Positions 1-5,208 are shown, counted from the first letter of the stretch. The stretch is DNA of 5,208 bases from JAZLDV01 sp045614925 (GCA_045614925.1 JAZLDV010000073.1:1-5208); one strand, 5' to 3'. Numbers and translations: made by a program. Notes: generated from the letters alone by a model not told the origin.

Positions 1-264
1 AAAGATAACGGTAAATGGTATTACTTAGATTCAGCAATGAAAACTGGATGGCAATTCATTGATGGTGAGTGGTATTACTTAAATAGCCATATGATGACTG
101 GTTGGCAACAAGTAAACGGTACATGGTATTATTTAAATAATTCTATGGTAACTGGATGGTTAAAAGTAGGAAATATCTGGTACTATTTCACAGATAACGG
201 TGCAATGGTAACAGGAACTCATACTATTGATGGAAAAGTTCAAAAATTCTCATCAACAGGTGCT
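1..264 (+). repeat. Tandem W-Y-Y-L cell-wall-binding repeats
   Basis: Repeat anchors, read as the first Trp of T-G-W, fall at residues 17, 35 and 53, an 18-residue (54-base) spacing. The next unit is spaced 20 residues and has T73 in place of Trp. A partial repeat precedes them (G-K-W-Y-Y-L at residues 4-9). The aromatic W-Y-Y triplets recur at residues 6-8, 24-26, 42-44 and 60-62. In this family the conserved aromatics of adjacent hairpins form the ligand pocket; the ligand here (choline, other teichoic acid groups or glucan) cannot be read from sequence. Confidence 0.88.
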
Positions 265-276
265 TGGTTAGGATAA
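1..276 (+). CDS. C-terminal part of a cell-wall-binding repeat (choline-binding-like) surface protein, 5' truncated
   Basis: The frame is open from base 1 to a TAA at 274-276, giving 91 visible residues; the start lies upstream, so the ATG at 37 is internal to a repeat and not a real start. The sequence is a ladder of repeats of about 18-20 residues with the pattern M-x-T-G-W-x-x-(V/I)-(N/D)-G-x-W-Y-Y-L. This is the signature of the CW_binding/choline-binding repeat family (as in pneumococcal choline-binding proteins, clostridial toxins and autolysins), which folds into a beta-hairpin solenoid that holds exported proteins on teichoic acids or other surface glycans. The last repeat is degenerate: Thr73 replaces the first Trp and the W-Y-Y is missing, as is common for a capping C-terminal repeat. 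There is no LPXTG motif. The N-terminal part that would define the activity (amidase, lysozyme, glycosidase, adhesin) is outside the window, so no specific function can be given. Confidence 0.9.
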   Translation, partial: KDNGKWYYLDSAMKTGWQFIDGEWYYLNSHMMTGWQQVNGTWYYLNNSMVTGWLKVGNIWYYFTDNGAMVTGTHTIDGKVQKFSSTGAWLG

Positions 277-279
277 AAA

Positions 280-320
280 TAGAAGGAATCTAGATATCTA
301 GATTCCTTTTAATTTTTATA
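280..320 (+). terminator. Rho-independent terminator after the wall-binding protein gene
   Basis: Bases 283-308 form a perfect 26-base palindrome, extended by a G-U pair (282/309) and two A/T pairs to 280-311. As RNA it makes a stem of about 11-14 pairs with a tiny A-T-rich loop, followed by a T-rich tract (TTTTAATTTTTAT). It starts four bases after the TAA of the upstream gene. A-rich sequence on the 5' side gives a matching U-tract on the other strand, so it could work in both directions, but no gene arrives from the right on the minus strand here. Confidence 0.88.
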
Positions 321-334
321 AAATCTTAGTTTTA

Positions 335-363
335 TTGAAATAGAATAGAAAAGATAATAAAAT
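335..363 (+). promoter_or_regulatory. Probable sigma-A promoter of the GH20 gene
   Basis: TTGAAA at 335-340 and TAAAAT at 358-363 are separated by exactly 17 bases, each one mismatch from the TTGACA and TATAAT consensus. Transcription would start near 370, giving a leader of about 34 bases. The surroundings are very AT-rich, so chance matches are likely and this is a prediction. No clear operator palindrome or cre-like site was seen between the terminator and the start codon. Confidence 0.5.
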
Positions 364-388
364 TATTGTATAGGAATATTTTTATAAG

Positions 389-394
389 AGGAGG
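389..394 (+). promoter_or_regulatory. Strong ribosome binding site deciding the ATG at 404
   Basis: AGGAGG, within a longer GAGGAGGAG purine run, lies nine bases upstream of the ATG at 404. The next in-frame ATG (413) has no comparable site at proper distance, and starting there would remove part of the basic N terminus of the signal peptide. This fixes the start at 404. Confidence 0.88.
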
Positions 395-403
395 AGAAAA
401 ACG

Positions 404-496
404 ATGAAAAATATGATAAAAAGGTTTTTTCTAACATGTTTATCTATGTCAATGATTGTTACTGGCTGTTTTATAACATCATCTGATGTCTATGCA
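404..496 (+). other. N-terminal export signal of the GH20 protein, with two competing processing sites
   Basis: Residues 1-31 show a basic start (K2, K6, R7), a hydrophobic stretch over about residues 8-25 and a V-Y-A|Q motif giving a signal peptidase I cut after A31. Inside the same segment V19-T20-G21-C22 fits the lipobox pattern, so lipidation at C22 is an alternative. The mature protein would begin near Q32 (secreted or wall-anchored) or at C22 (lipoprotein). Confidence 0.8.
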
Positions 497-3400
497 CAAA
501 ATATGTTAGAAAATGTTTCACTAAATAAAACGGTGTATACAAATCCTGAAACAACAGAAAGTGATCGTCAATTGATTGTTGATGGCGATACAAGTTATAT
601 TTATAACAGAAATGGAGGAAGAATTCCTTTTTTAGATGTCCCATTTAATGGTGCAGATAGTTTGTTAGATGCAGAGGGATATTATTATAGGGAAGATGCT
701 TATGTTATTGTCGATTTAGGTGCTGAATATGTGATTGACTCTTTAAAAATCTATGATTTTAATAACGTAAGTGCAGATGCACGTGATTATACTTATAGTG
801 TGTCTTTAAGCTGTGATAAAGAGTTTAGTTTAGAAAATCAGGAAGATGCTACTTGGACATATGTAGGAAGAACTCCTCAAGGTTTAAATACATGTGTTAC
901 TGATTTTGATTTAACAAAAAAAGTTGTAGCAAGATATGTTAAATTACATGATTTAAGAGTGTTTAATGCAACATCATTTGCGATGTGTGAAATACAGGTC
1001 TTTGGATTTAATGCTGATAATATTGAAAATGTAAAGACTTATGCATTGAATGAATTAAATACATATAAAGCAGATATTGAATTATCTGATAATGAACAGG
1101 CAAATAAAGATGCTATTTTAAACGAAAAAATTGATTTCATTCAAAATGCTTCAACTTATCAGGATATTATTGGAGCATTAAATGAAGGATATGAAGAGAT
1201 TGATCAGGCAATTGATTTTTCTAATTATAAAGCAAATAAAATAGATGAAATAATTAATTATAAAAATAGTGTAGGTCTATTTGATGAAAAGAATACTGAA
1301 TTACAAAAACAAAAATTAGAAAAAGCATTAGAAGATATTTCTAATGCTGCTAGTAAAGAAGATATTGATAGTATTGTCAATAACTACAAAAATGAGATTG
1401 ATCAATTTGAAATGATTATTAATTTAGCTTTAAATAAAGATGCTTATGCCTCCTCTATTGAAGCTAATTCTGTAAAGGCAAAATTAGCAGTAGATGGGGA
1501 TAATACTTCTAAAAATTCTAGATGGGGAAGTGCAAAAGGAAATGGTCCTCATTGGATTTATGTAGACTTAGGAGAAAATAAAGATATTCGAACTGTCAAA
1601 GTATTCTGGGAAACAAGAAAAGCAACGGCTTATTCAATTCAAGTGAGTCAGGATGCATCAAATTGGGAAACTGTTCAAGGTTTTACTTCTAGACCAGCAA
1701 AACTTGAAGAATATTTTACTTTTACACAAACAAAAAATGCAAGATATGTAAGATTGTATGTTGAAGCTTTTACAAAAGAAGATCCTGATGGAGGAATAGA
1801 GTACAATACAATTTCTATTTATGAGTTAGAAGTGTATGGAGTAAAAATTCAAGATCCTATAACAAATATTGCAAGAGGAAAAACTGTAGTTGCTTCTTCT
1901 AAAGAAGCTAATTCAGTAAGACCAGAATTAGCAGTAGATGGAGATACAACATCTCGTTCATCTCGTTGGGGAAGTGCAAAAGGGGCAGGACCTCATTGGA
2001 TTTGTGTTGATTTAGGCGATAAAATGGATGTTCGTTGTGTAAAAGTTTTCTTTGAACAAAGAAAACCAACAGCTTATTCTATTCAAATTAGTGATGATGG
2101 AGAACACTTTGAAACTGTAAAAGAATTTAATGATAGACCTAAAATTCATGAAGATAGAATAGTATTGGATAAAACATATACAACACGATATGTAAGATTA
2201 TATATAAGTTCATTTACAGAAGAAGATCCTGATGGAGGAACAACATGGAATACTGTTTCTATTTATGAATTAGAAGTTTATGGTGGTATTGTGAAACCAT
2301 CAATTCAAGAATATTTATCTCAAATTCAAATTCATGTTAGTGAAGATGGTGGAAAATTAGAATATAGTTTACCTGAGTTTGAAGATGAAGATATTGAAAT
2401 TTCATATAATGGAACAGATTATGAACAGGTTGTAGATTATGATTTAACTGTTTATAAACCAATTGTTGATACTAAAGTATTAGTATCATTTAAAGTAGTA
2501 AATAAAAAGACAGAAGCTTATGAATTTATTGAAATACCTGTAACTATTGAAGGAACTTATAGTGTAGAGGATGGTGACAATGAGTCTCCACTTGTTTTAC
2601 CAGAACTAAGTGAATGGAAAGGTTTTACTGGATATTTCAATGTTACTGATTCTTCAAAGATTGTTATTGAAGATGAATCTTTAAAAGATATAGCAGAAGA
2701 ATTTGCTAAAGATTATAAAGATATTGTGAAAAATGATATTGAAGTTATTGTAGGTCATAAAAATGATGCAAAAGCAGGGGATTTCTTCTTTGCATTTACA
2801 GATGATTTAAGCAAAGGTTTAAAAGAAGAAGGATATTTAATGAGTATTGAAGATTATATCAGTGTTGAATCTGAGAGTGCTACTGGTGCTTATTGGGCTA
2901 CACGTACAATACTTCAATCATTAAAAACGAGTGGGGATTATACAATTCCTAAAGGTATAACAAGAGATTATCCTTTATATGAAGTAAGAGGTATGATTCT
3001 TGATGTAGGACGTAAAACATTTACAATGAGTCAATTAAAACAAATTGTAAAACAAATGTCTTGGTATAAAATGAATGATATACAAGTTCATTTAAATGAT
3101 AACTTTATTTGGGTAGAAAAAGTTCAGGCAGCAGGTAGAGATCCATTATCTGCATATTCAGGATTCAGATTAGAATCTGATATTAAAAAAGGTGGAACAA
3201 CTATCTTAGGAAATGAAAATACTGAATTTACATATCAGGATGATTTAACAAGTAAAGATGTTTATTATACTAAAGATGAATTTAGAGATTTTATTCATGA
3301 TTCTAAAACTATTGGTGTAAACATTGTCCCTGAAATTGATACACCAGCACATTCTTTAGCTTTAACAAAAGTATTACCAGGTCTTAGAACAAGTACATCT

Positions 3401-5208
3401 GGACGTGATAATGATCATTTAGATTTAGCAAAACAATATGATGAATGTTATGACTTTGTAACACAAATCTTTGATGAATATATGTTAGGTGATAATCCAG
3501 TATTTTCTAAAGATACAGTAGTTCATGTTGGTTGTGATGAATATCTAGTTGCACCAAATGCATTTAGACAATTCTGTAAAGATATGATTAATTATGTTGA
3601 AGATACAGGAAGAGTTGCTCGTATTTGGGGAAGTTTAACTAAACTAGTAGGTGATGGAAGTGTAGTTGTAGAAGGTCATGGTGTTCAGATGAACTTATGG
3701 GATGAAGGCTATGCAAATATGTATGAAATGTATGAATTAGGTTATGATTTAATTAACTGTAATGACAATGATTATTATATTGTACCTAATGCAGGATATT
3801 ATAAAGATTATTTATCTGCTGATACTATGTATAATAAGCCTATGAATAATATTGGTGGTCTTTCTATCCCTGCAGGTGATAAACAGATGATTGGTGGAGC
3901 ATTTGCAGTATGGAATGATTTAATTGATTATAGAGATAACGGTATTAGTGAATATGATGTTTATGTACGTTTTAATCAACATTTAGGATTATTTGCTGCT
4001 AAAGTATGGGGTAAAGGAGATTTATCTTTACAACAAGCTCAATCTATAGCTAAAACTTTAGGTGATGCACCAAATACTAATTTTGGATATGAATTAAAAG
4101 ATGTACAAGATGAAGATTATGCAATTACAGATGTAAATAATAGTGAAGTCATTGTAGAAAATGATGAAAATATTTTAAAATTAAATGGTGGAGAAAGTTA
4201 TGCGACTACATCATTTGAAACTGTAGGTTTAAATAATACTTTAAAAGTAAAAGTTAAACGTACAAGCAATAGTACAGATAATCAAATATTATTTGAATCA
4301 GATTATGGAACTATTAAAGCAGTACAAAGCGGTACTGGTAAAGTCGGTATCACAAGAGAAAACTTTAATTATTCATTTAATTATACTCTACCTTTAAATG
4401 AATGGGTTGAATTAGAATTTAGAAATAAATTTGAACAAATCAGTTTATATGTGAATGGGCAATTGGTTGATACTTTAGGTGATGGAGAAACTATTGAAGG
4501 TAGACCAATGAAAGCAACATGTATGTTCCCATTAGCAAAATTAGGTAGTGAAACAGAAGCATTTGTTGGATATATGTCAAATGTACAATTAAATGATAAA
4601 GAAATTGTGTTTGTACAAGAAATCAAACAAGCAGATTATACAAAAGTAGATGAAGTATTACAGTTAGTACAACAAAGTGATTTATCAATTTATACAAAAG
4701 AGTCAGTTGATATATTACAAGCAGCAATAAATGCTGTTGTAAGAGATTTAGATATCACTAAACAAGAAGAAGTTAATAAGATGGCACAAGATATTATTGA
4801 TGCATTCAATAATTTAGTGATTGATGAACCAGTTGTAAGTGCAGATAAATCAGCACTTGAAGCATTAGTAAAACAAGCAAGTAAATTAGAAGCAGATAAA
4901 TATACTGAAGATTCTTATGCATTCTTAGTTGCAGCATTACAAACTGCTAATACTGTATTAGAAAATAAAGAAGCAACTCAAGAAGCAGTTGATCAGGCTC
5001 AGTTATACTTACAATTAGCTATTGATGGTTTAAAAGAAAAAGAACCAGTAGTCGTAGTAAATAAAGCAGCATTAAATGCAGCATTAGATGCTTACTTTAG
5101 TACAGATGCAAGCAAATATACAGAAGAATCATTTGCAGCATTCTTCTCTAAATATGTTGCTGCAAAAGTTGTCGCAGACAATGCTGATGCAACTCAAGAA
5201 GAAGTAGA
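404..5208 (+). CDS. Giant secreted multidomain GH20 glycosidase (beta-N-acetylhexosaminidase / lacto-N-biosidase-like), 3' truncated
   Basis: One frame runs unbroken for 1601 codons and leaves the window, so length and C terminus are unknown. GH20 enzymes remove terminal GlcNAc, GalNAc or disaccharides such as lacto-N-biose from glycans by substrate-assisted catalysis, with the 2-acetamido group as nucleophile. The core is complete: R862-G-x-x-L-D at the start of the barrel, H896-L-N-D899, P976-E-I-D979-T-P-A-H983, the catalytic pair D1045-E1046 in H-V-G-C-D-E, aromatic pocket candidates W1075, W1099, Y1124 and W1170, and D1172. Around it lie a signal peptide (1-31), three discoidin-like domains (about 37-202, 340-479, 488-627), a helical repeat pair (211-334), a beta-rich domain (632-726), a GH20 alpha/beta domain (729-858), a LamG-like domain (1239-1408) and FIVAR-like repeats from 1410 onward. 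This architecture is typical of gut Firmicutes and bifidobacterial enzymes acting on mucin or milk-type glycans outside the cell. Family assignment is firm; the exact substrate is not. Confidence 0.93.
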   Translation, partial: MKNMIKRFFLTCLSMSMIVTGCFITSSDVYAQNMLENVSLNKTVYTNPETTESDRQLIVDGDTSYIYNRNGGRIPFLDVPFNGADSLLDAEGYYYREDAYVIVDLGAEYVIDSLKIYDFNNVSADARDYTYSVSLSCDKEFSLENQEDATWTYVGRTPQGLNTCVTDFDLTKKVVARYVKLHDLRVFNATSFAMCEIQVFGFNADNIENVKTYALNELNTYKADIELSDNEQANKDAILNEKIDFIQNASTYQDIIGALNEGYEEIDQAIDFSNYKANKIDEIINYKNSVGLFDEKNTELQKQKLEKALEDISNAASKEDIDSIVNNYKNEIDQFEMIINLALNKDAYASSIEANSVKAKLAVDGDNTSKNSRWGSAKGNGPHWIYVDLGENKDIRTVKVFWETRKATAYSIQVSQDASNWETVQGFTSRPAKLEEYFTFTQTKNARYVRLYVEAFTKEDPDGGIEYNTISIYELEVYGVKIQDPITNIARGKTVVASSKEANSVRPELAVDGDTTSRSSRWGSAKGAGPHWICVDLGDKMDVRCVKVFFEQRKPTAYSIQISDDGEHFETVKEFNDRPKIHEDRIVLDKTYTTRYVRLYISSFTEEDPDGGTTWNTVSIYELEVYGGIVKPSIQEYLSQIQIHVSEDGGKLEYSLPEFEDEDIEISYNGTDYEQVVDYDLTVYKPIVDTKVLVSFKVVNKKTEAYEFIEIPVTIEGTYSVEDGDNESPLVLPELSEWKGFTGYFNVTDSSKIVIEDESLKDIAEEFAKDYKDIVKNDIEVIVGHKNDAKAGDFFFAFTDDLSKGLKEEGYLMSIEDYISVESESATGAYWATRTILQSLKTSGDYTIPKGITRDYPLYEVRGMILDVGRKTFTMSQLKQIVKQMSWYKMNDIQVHLNDNFIWVEKVQAAGRDPLSAYSGFRLESDIKKGGTTILGNENTEFTYQDDLTSKDVYYTKDEFRDFIHDSKTIGVNIVPEIDTPAHSLALTKVLPGLRTSTSGRDNDHLDLAKQYDECYDFVTQIFDEYMLGDNPVFSKDTVVHVGCDEYLVAPNAFRQFCKDMINYVEDTGRVARIWGSLTKLVGDGSVVVEGHGVQMNLWDEGYANMYEMYELGYDLINCNDNDYYIVPNAGYYKDYLSADTMYNKPMNNIGGLSIPAGDKQMIGGAFAVWNDLIDYRDNGISEYDVYVRFNQHLGLFAAKVWGKGDLSLQQAQSIAKTLGDAPNTNFGYELKDVQDEDYAITDVNNSEVIVENDENILKLNGGESYATTSFETVGLNNTLKVKVKRTSNSTDNQILFESDYGTIKAVQSGTGKVGITRENFNYSFNYTLPLNEWVELEFRNKFEQISLYVNGQLVDTLGDGETIEGRPMKATCMFPLAKLGSETEAFVGYMSNVQLNDKEIVFVQEIKQADYTKVDEVLQLVQQSDLSIYTKESVDILQAAINAVVRDLDITKQEEVNKMAQDIIDAFNNLVIDEPVVSADKSALEALVKQASKLEADKYTEDSYAFLVAALQTANTVLENKEATQEAVDQAQLYLQLAIDGLKEKEPVVVVNKAALNAALDAYFSTDASKYTEESFAAFFSKYVAAKVVADNADATQEEV
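512..1009 (+). other. Domain: divergent N-terminal discoidin (F5/8 type C)-like domain
   Basis: Residues about 37-202. It opens with N-V-S-L-N-K-T and V-D-G-D, has the Y-V-I-V-D-L-G strand and ends with A-R-Y-V-K-L and E-I-Q-V-F-G, the landmarks of the galactose-binding-like (CBM32/F5/8C) fold. It is longer than the two downstream copies (about 166 against 140 residues) and carries three cysteines (C137, C164, C195). It probably binds glycan, but the ligand site cannot be judged by eye. Confidence 0.72.
1034..1405 (+). repeat. Two copies of an unnamed helical module of about 58 residues
   Basis: Copy A is residues 211-268 (1034-1207) and copy B residues 276-334 (1229-1405). Aligned with one gap they share N/T-Y-K near residue 11, L-x-D, an I-D/E-x-I-x-N-A-S/A patch, a D-I patch and a closing Y-x-x-E-I-D-Q. 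Both are charged, lack glycine and proline-rich turns, and read as three amphipathic helices each. They resemble GA/FIVAR-type three-helix spacers of Gram-positive surface proteins, but I cannot assign a family. They separate the first discoidin-like domain from the next two, so a spacer or stalk role is likely. Confidence 0.6.
1421..1840 (+). other. Domain: discoidin/CBM32-like domain, copy 2
   Basis: Residues 340-479. It begins N-L-A-L-N-K, has A-V-D-G-D-N, S-R-W374-G, H-W384-I-Y-V-D-L-G, A-Y-S-I-Q-V-S, A-R-Y-V-R-L-Y and ends E-L-E-V-Y-G, the standard march of F5/8 type C (galactose-binding-like) motifs. Such domains attached to glycosidases usually bind galactose, GalNAc or GlcNAc-containing glycans. 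The next domain is a clear duplicate of it. Confidence 0.87.
1865..2284 (+). other. Domain: discoidin/CBM32-like domain, copy 3
   Basis: Residues 488-627, the same length (140) as the preceding copy and roughly 60 percent identical to it by hand alignment without gaps. Conserved landmarks include A-V-D-G-D, S-R-W522-G-S-A-K-G, P-H-W532-I, V-D-L-G, T-A-Y-S-I-Q, R-Y-V-R-L-Y, E-D-P-D-G-G and S-I-Y-E-L-E-V-Y-G. It differs from copy 2 in having C534 and C545 where copy 2 has Y386 and T397. Confidence 0.87.
2297..2581 (+). other. Domain: beta-rich, possibly Ig-like linker domain
   Basis: Residues about 632-726, between the last discoidin-like domain and the GH20 N-terminal domain. The pattern alternates hydrophobic and acidic residues with short strands (I-E-I-S-Y-N-G-T-D-Y, L-V-S-F-K-V-V-N, I-E-I-P-V-T-I-E-G), suggesting a small beta-sandwich. 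I do not recognise a specific family; it most likely positions the catalytic part relative to the binding domains. Confidence 0.45.
2588..2977 (+). other. Domain: GH20 N-terminal alpha/beta domain (GH20b-type)
   Basis: Residues about 729-858. It starts P-L-V-L-P-E-L-S-E-W and shows G-Y-F-N-V-T, then D-I-E-V-I-V-G, Y-L-M-S-I and G-A-Y-W-A-T-R-T-I-L-Q-S-L, followed by I-P-K-G-I-T-R-D-Y-P. The last two stretches match the usual hand-over into the catalytic barrel: G-x-x-x-A-x-x-T-L-x-Q-L, then P-x-x-x-I-x-D-x-P in typical members. This fold packs against GH20 barrels and has no catalytic residues. Confidence 0.8.
2978..4069 (+). other. Domain: GH20 catalytic TIM barrel
   Basis: Residues about 859-1222. 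R862 of R-G-M-I-L-D corresponds to the family's conserved substrate-binding arginine. H896-L-N-D899, D979 and H983 match the conserved HL-(T/N)-D and PEID-x-P-x-H motifs. D1045 orients the acetamido group and E1046 is the general acid/base. W1075, W1099, Y1124 and W1170 lie where the aromatic -1 pocket residues are expected. No catalytic residue seems missing, so the enzyme should be active. A long insertion with A-Y-S-G-F-R-L-E-S-D follows HLND, as in lacto-N-biosidase-like members. Confidence 0.92.
4118..4627 (+). other. Domain: LamG/concanavalin A-like lectin domain
   Basis: Residues about 1239-1408. It has the LamG order: L-K-L-N-G-G-E-S-Y near the start, then short beta strands, then N-E-W1334-V-E-L-E-F and I-S-L-Y-V-N1351-G-x-L-V-D, followed by a closing F-V-G-Y-M-S-N-V-Q-L-N-D strand pair. 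W-x-x-(hydrophobic) then L-Y-V-N-G-x-x-V is the strongest hallmark of this fold. It sits directly after the GH20 barrel and may bind glycan or help build the substrate cleft; binding residues cannot be named. Confidence 0.8.
4631..5208 (+). repeat. FIVAR-like three-helix repeats (two complete, one cut by the window end)
   Basis: Three units of about 65-70 residues begin at residues 1410, 1480 and 1553. Shared marks are an opening (D/N)-K-x-x-L/V, a central (I/K)-Y-T-(E/K)-(E/D)-S at about residue 20, an A-x-x-x-A-x-x-V/L helix and (A/I)-T-x-(E/Q)-E-x-V before the third helix. Short acidic/proline links (D-E-P, K-E-K-E-P) join them. This fits the FIVAR module, common in long Gram-positive surface proteins as a stalk, sometimes with adhesive roles. 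More copies, and possibly a wall anchor, are expected beyond the window. Confidence 0.78.

Larger units (their letters stand above)
1421..2284 (+). repeat. 444-base tandem duplication encoding the paired discoidin-like domains
   Basis: The two domains align at a constant offset of 444 bases (148 codons) over their whole length. Long stretches are identical in DNA, for example the 18 bases at 1778-1795 and 2222-2239, and the TGGGGAAGTGCAAAAGG runs at 1523 and 1967. This points to an in-frame duplication followed by divergence, and such repeats may allow copy-number change by recombination. Confidence 0.88.

Noticed and set aside
37..276. Stand-alone 79-residue protein starting at the ATG at 37
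   Set aside because: The same frame is open back to base 1 and already encodes part of a repeat there. The ATG is the Met of the M-x-T-G-W motif, so this is the tail of a longer gene.
364..400. A second -10-like box (TATTGTATAG region) and other AT-rich promoter matches
   Set aside because: Such matches are expected by chance in this composition, and none has a -35 at proper spacing as good as the 335/358 pair.
312..403. Riboswitch or structured leader before the large gene
   Set aside because: The leader between the predicted start of transcription and the ATG is only about 34 bases and is low in G and C, with no stable helices; there is no room for a riboswitch.
404..1010. Slightly different codon choice (more GTC, GGC, TTG, AGG, CTA) in the first 200 codons, as a sign of separate transfer of the N-terminal domain
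   Set aside because: The difference is small by eye and such codons also occur later; without a computed codon index it does not support a separate origin.
1034..1405. Calling the helical pair FIVAR repeats like those at the C terminus
   Set aside because: The marker Y-T-(E/K)-(E/D)-S and (A/I)-T-x-E-E-x-V of the C-terminal repeats are absent, so I kept it as an unassigned module.
4381..4626. 81-codon open frame on the minus strand
   Set aside because: It lies fully antisense to the LamG-like domain of the large gene, has no ribosome binding site that stands out, and its product shows no recognisable features. It is a shadow of AT-rich coding on the other strand.

Overview
The window is strongly AT-rich and all visible coding is on the + strand. 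Codon choice is heavily TTA, AGA, GAA, AAA and GCA. The two proteins are exported, cell-surface types: one carries aromatic cell-wall-binding repeats, and the other is a giant multidomain glycosidase with discoidin-like, LamG-like and FIVAR-like modules. This combination suggests a low-GC Gram-positive (Firmicutes) from an animal gut or mucosal surface, such as an Erysipelotrichales/Coprobacillaceae-type bacterium. The taxon is inferred from style and composition only.

Layout: (1) 1-276 is the 3' end of a gene for a protein with choline-binding-like W-Y-Y-L repeats; its enzymatic or other head lies upstream of the window. (2) 277-403 is a 127-base intergenic region with a perfect palindromic terminator, a plausible sigma-A promoter (TTGAAA, 17 bases, TAAAAT) and a strong AGGAGG ribosome binding site. 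(3) 404 to the window end is one uninterrupted frame of at least 1601 codons, still open at the right edge.

The large protein reads, from the N terminus: export signal (with both a lipobox-like VTGC and a VYA|Q site); a divergent discoidin-like domain; two copies of a helical module of about 58 residues; two near-duplicate discoidin/CBM32-like domains; a beta-rich linker domain; a GH20 N-terminal alpha/beta domain; a complete GH20 catalytic barrel with the D1045-E1046 catalytic pair; a LamG-like lectin fold; and at least three FIVAR-like helical repeats, the third cut by the window end. The expected job is extracellular cleavage of N-acetylhexosamine-containing host glycans (mucin O-glycans, N-glycans or milk-type oligosaccharides), with accessory domains holding the enzyme on glycan or on the cell surface. 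Several active-site details (W-x-D rather than W-x-E, H-V-G-C-D-E, P-A-H) suggest the lacto-N-biosidase-like branch of GH20 rather than a plain exo-hexosaminidase; this is inference.

The two genes point the same way but are separated by a terminator and a new promoter, so they look like neighbouring surface-protein genes rather than one operon. I see no RNA genes, mobile elements, CRISPR array or convincing minus-strand gene.
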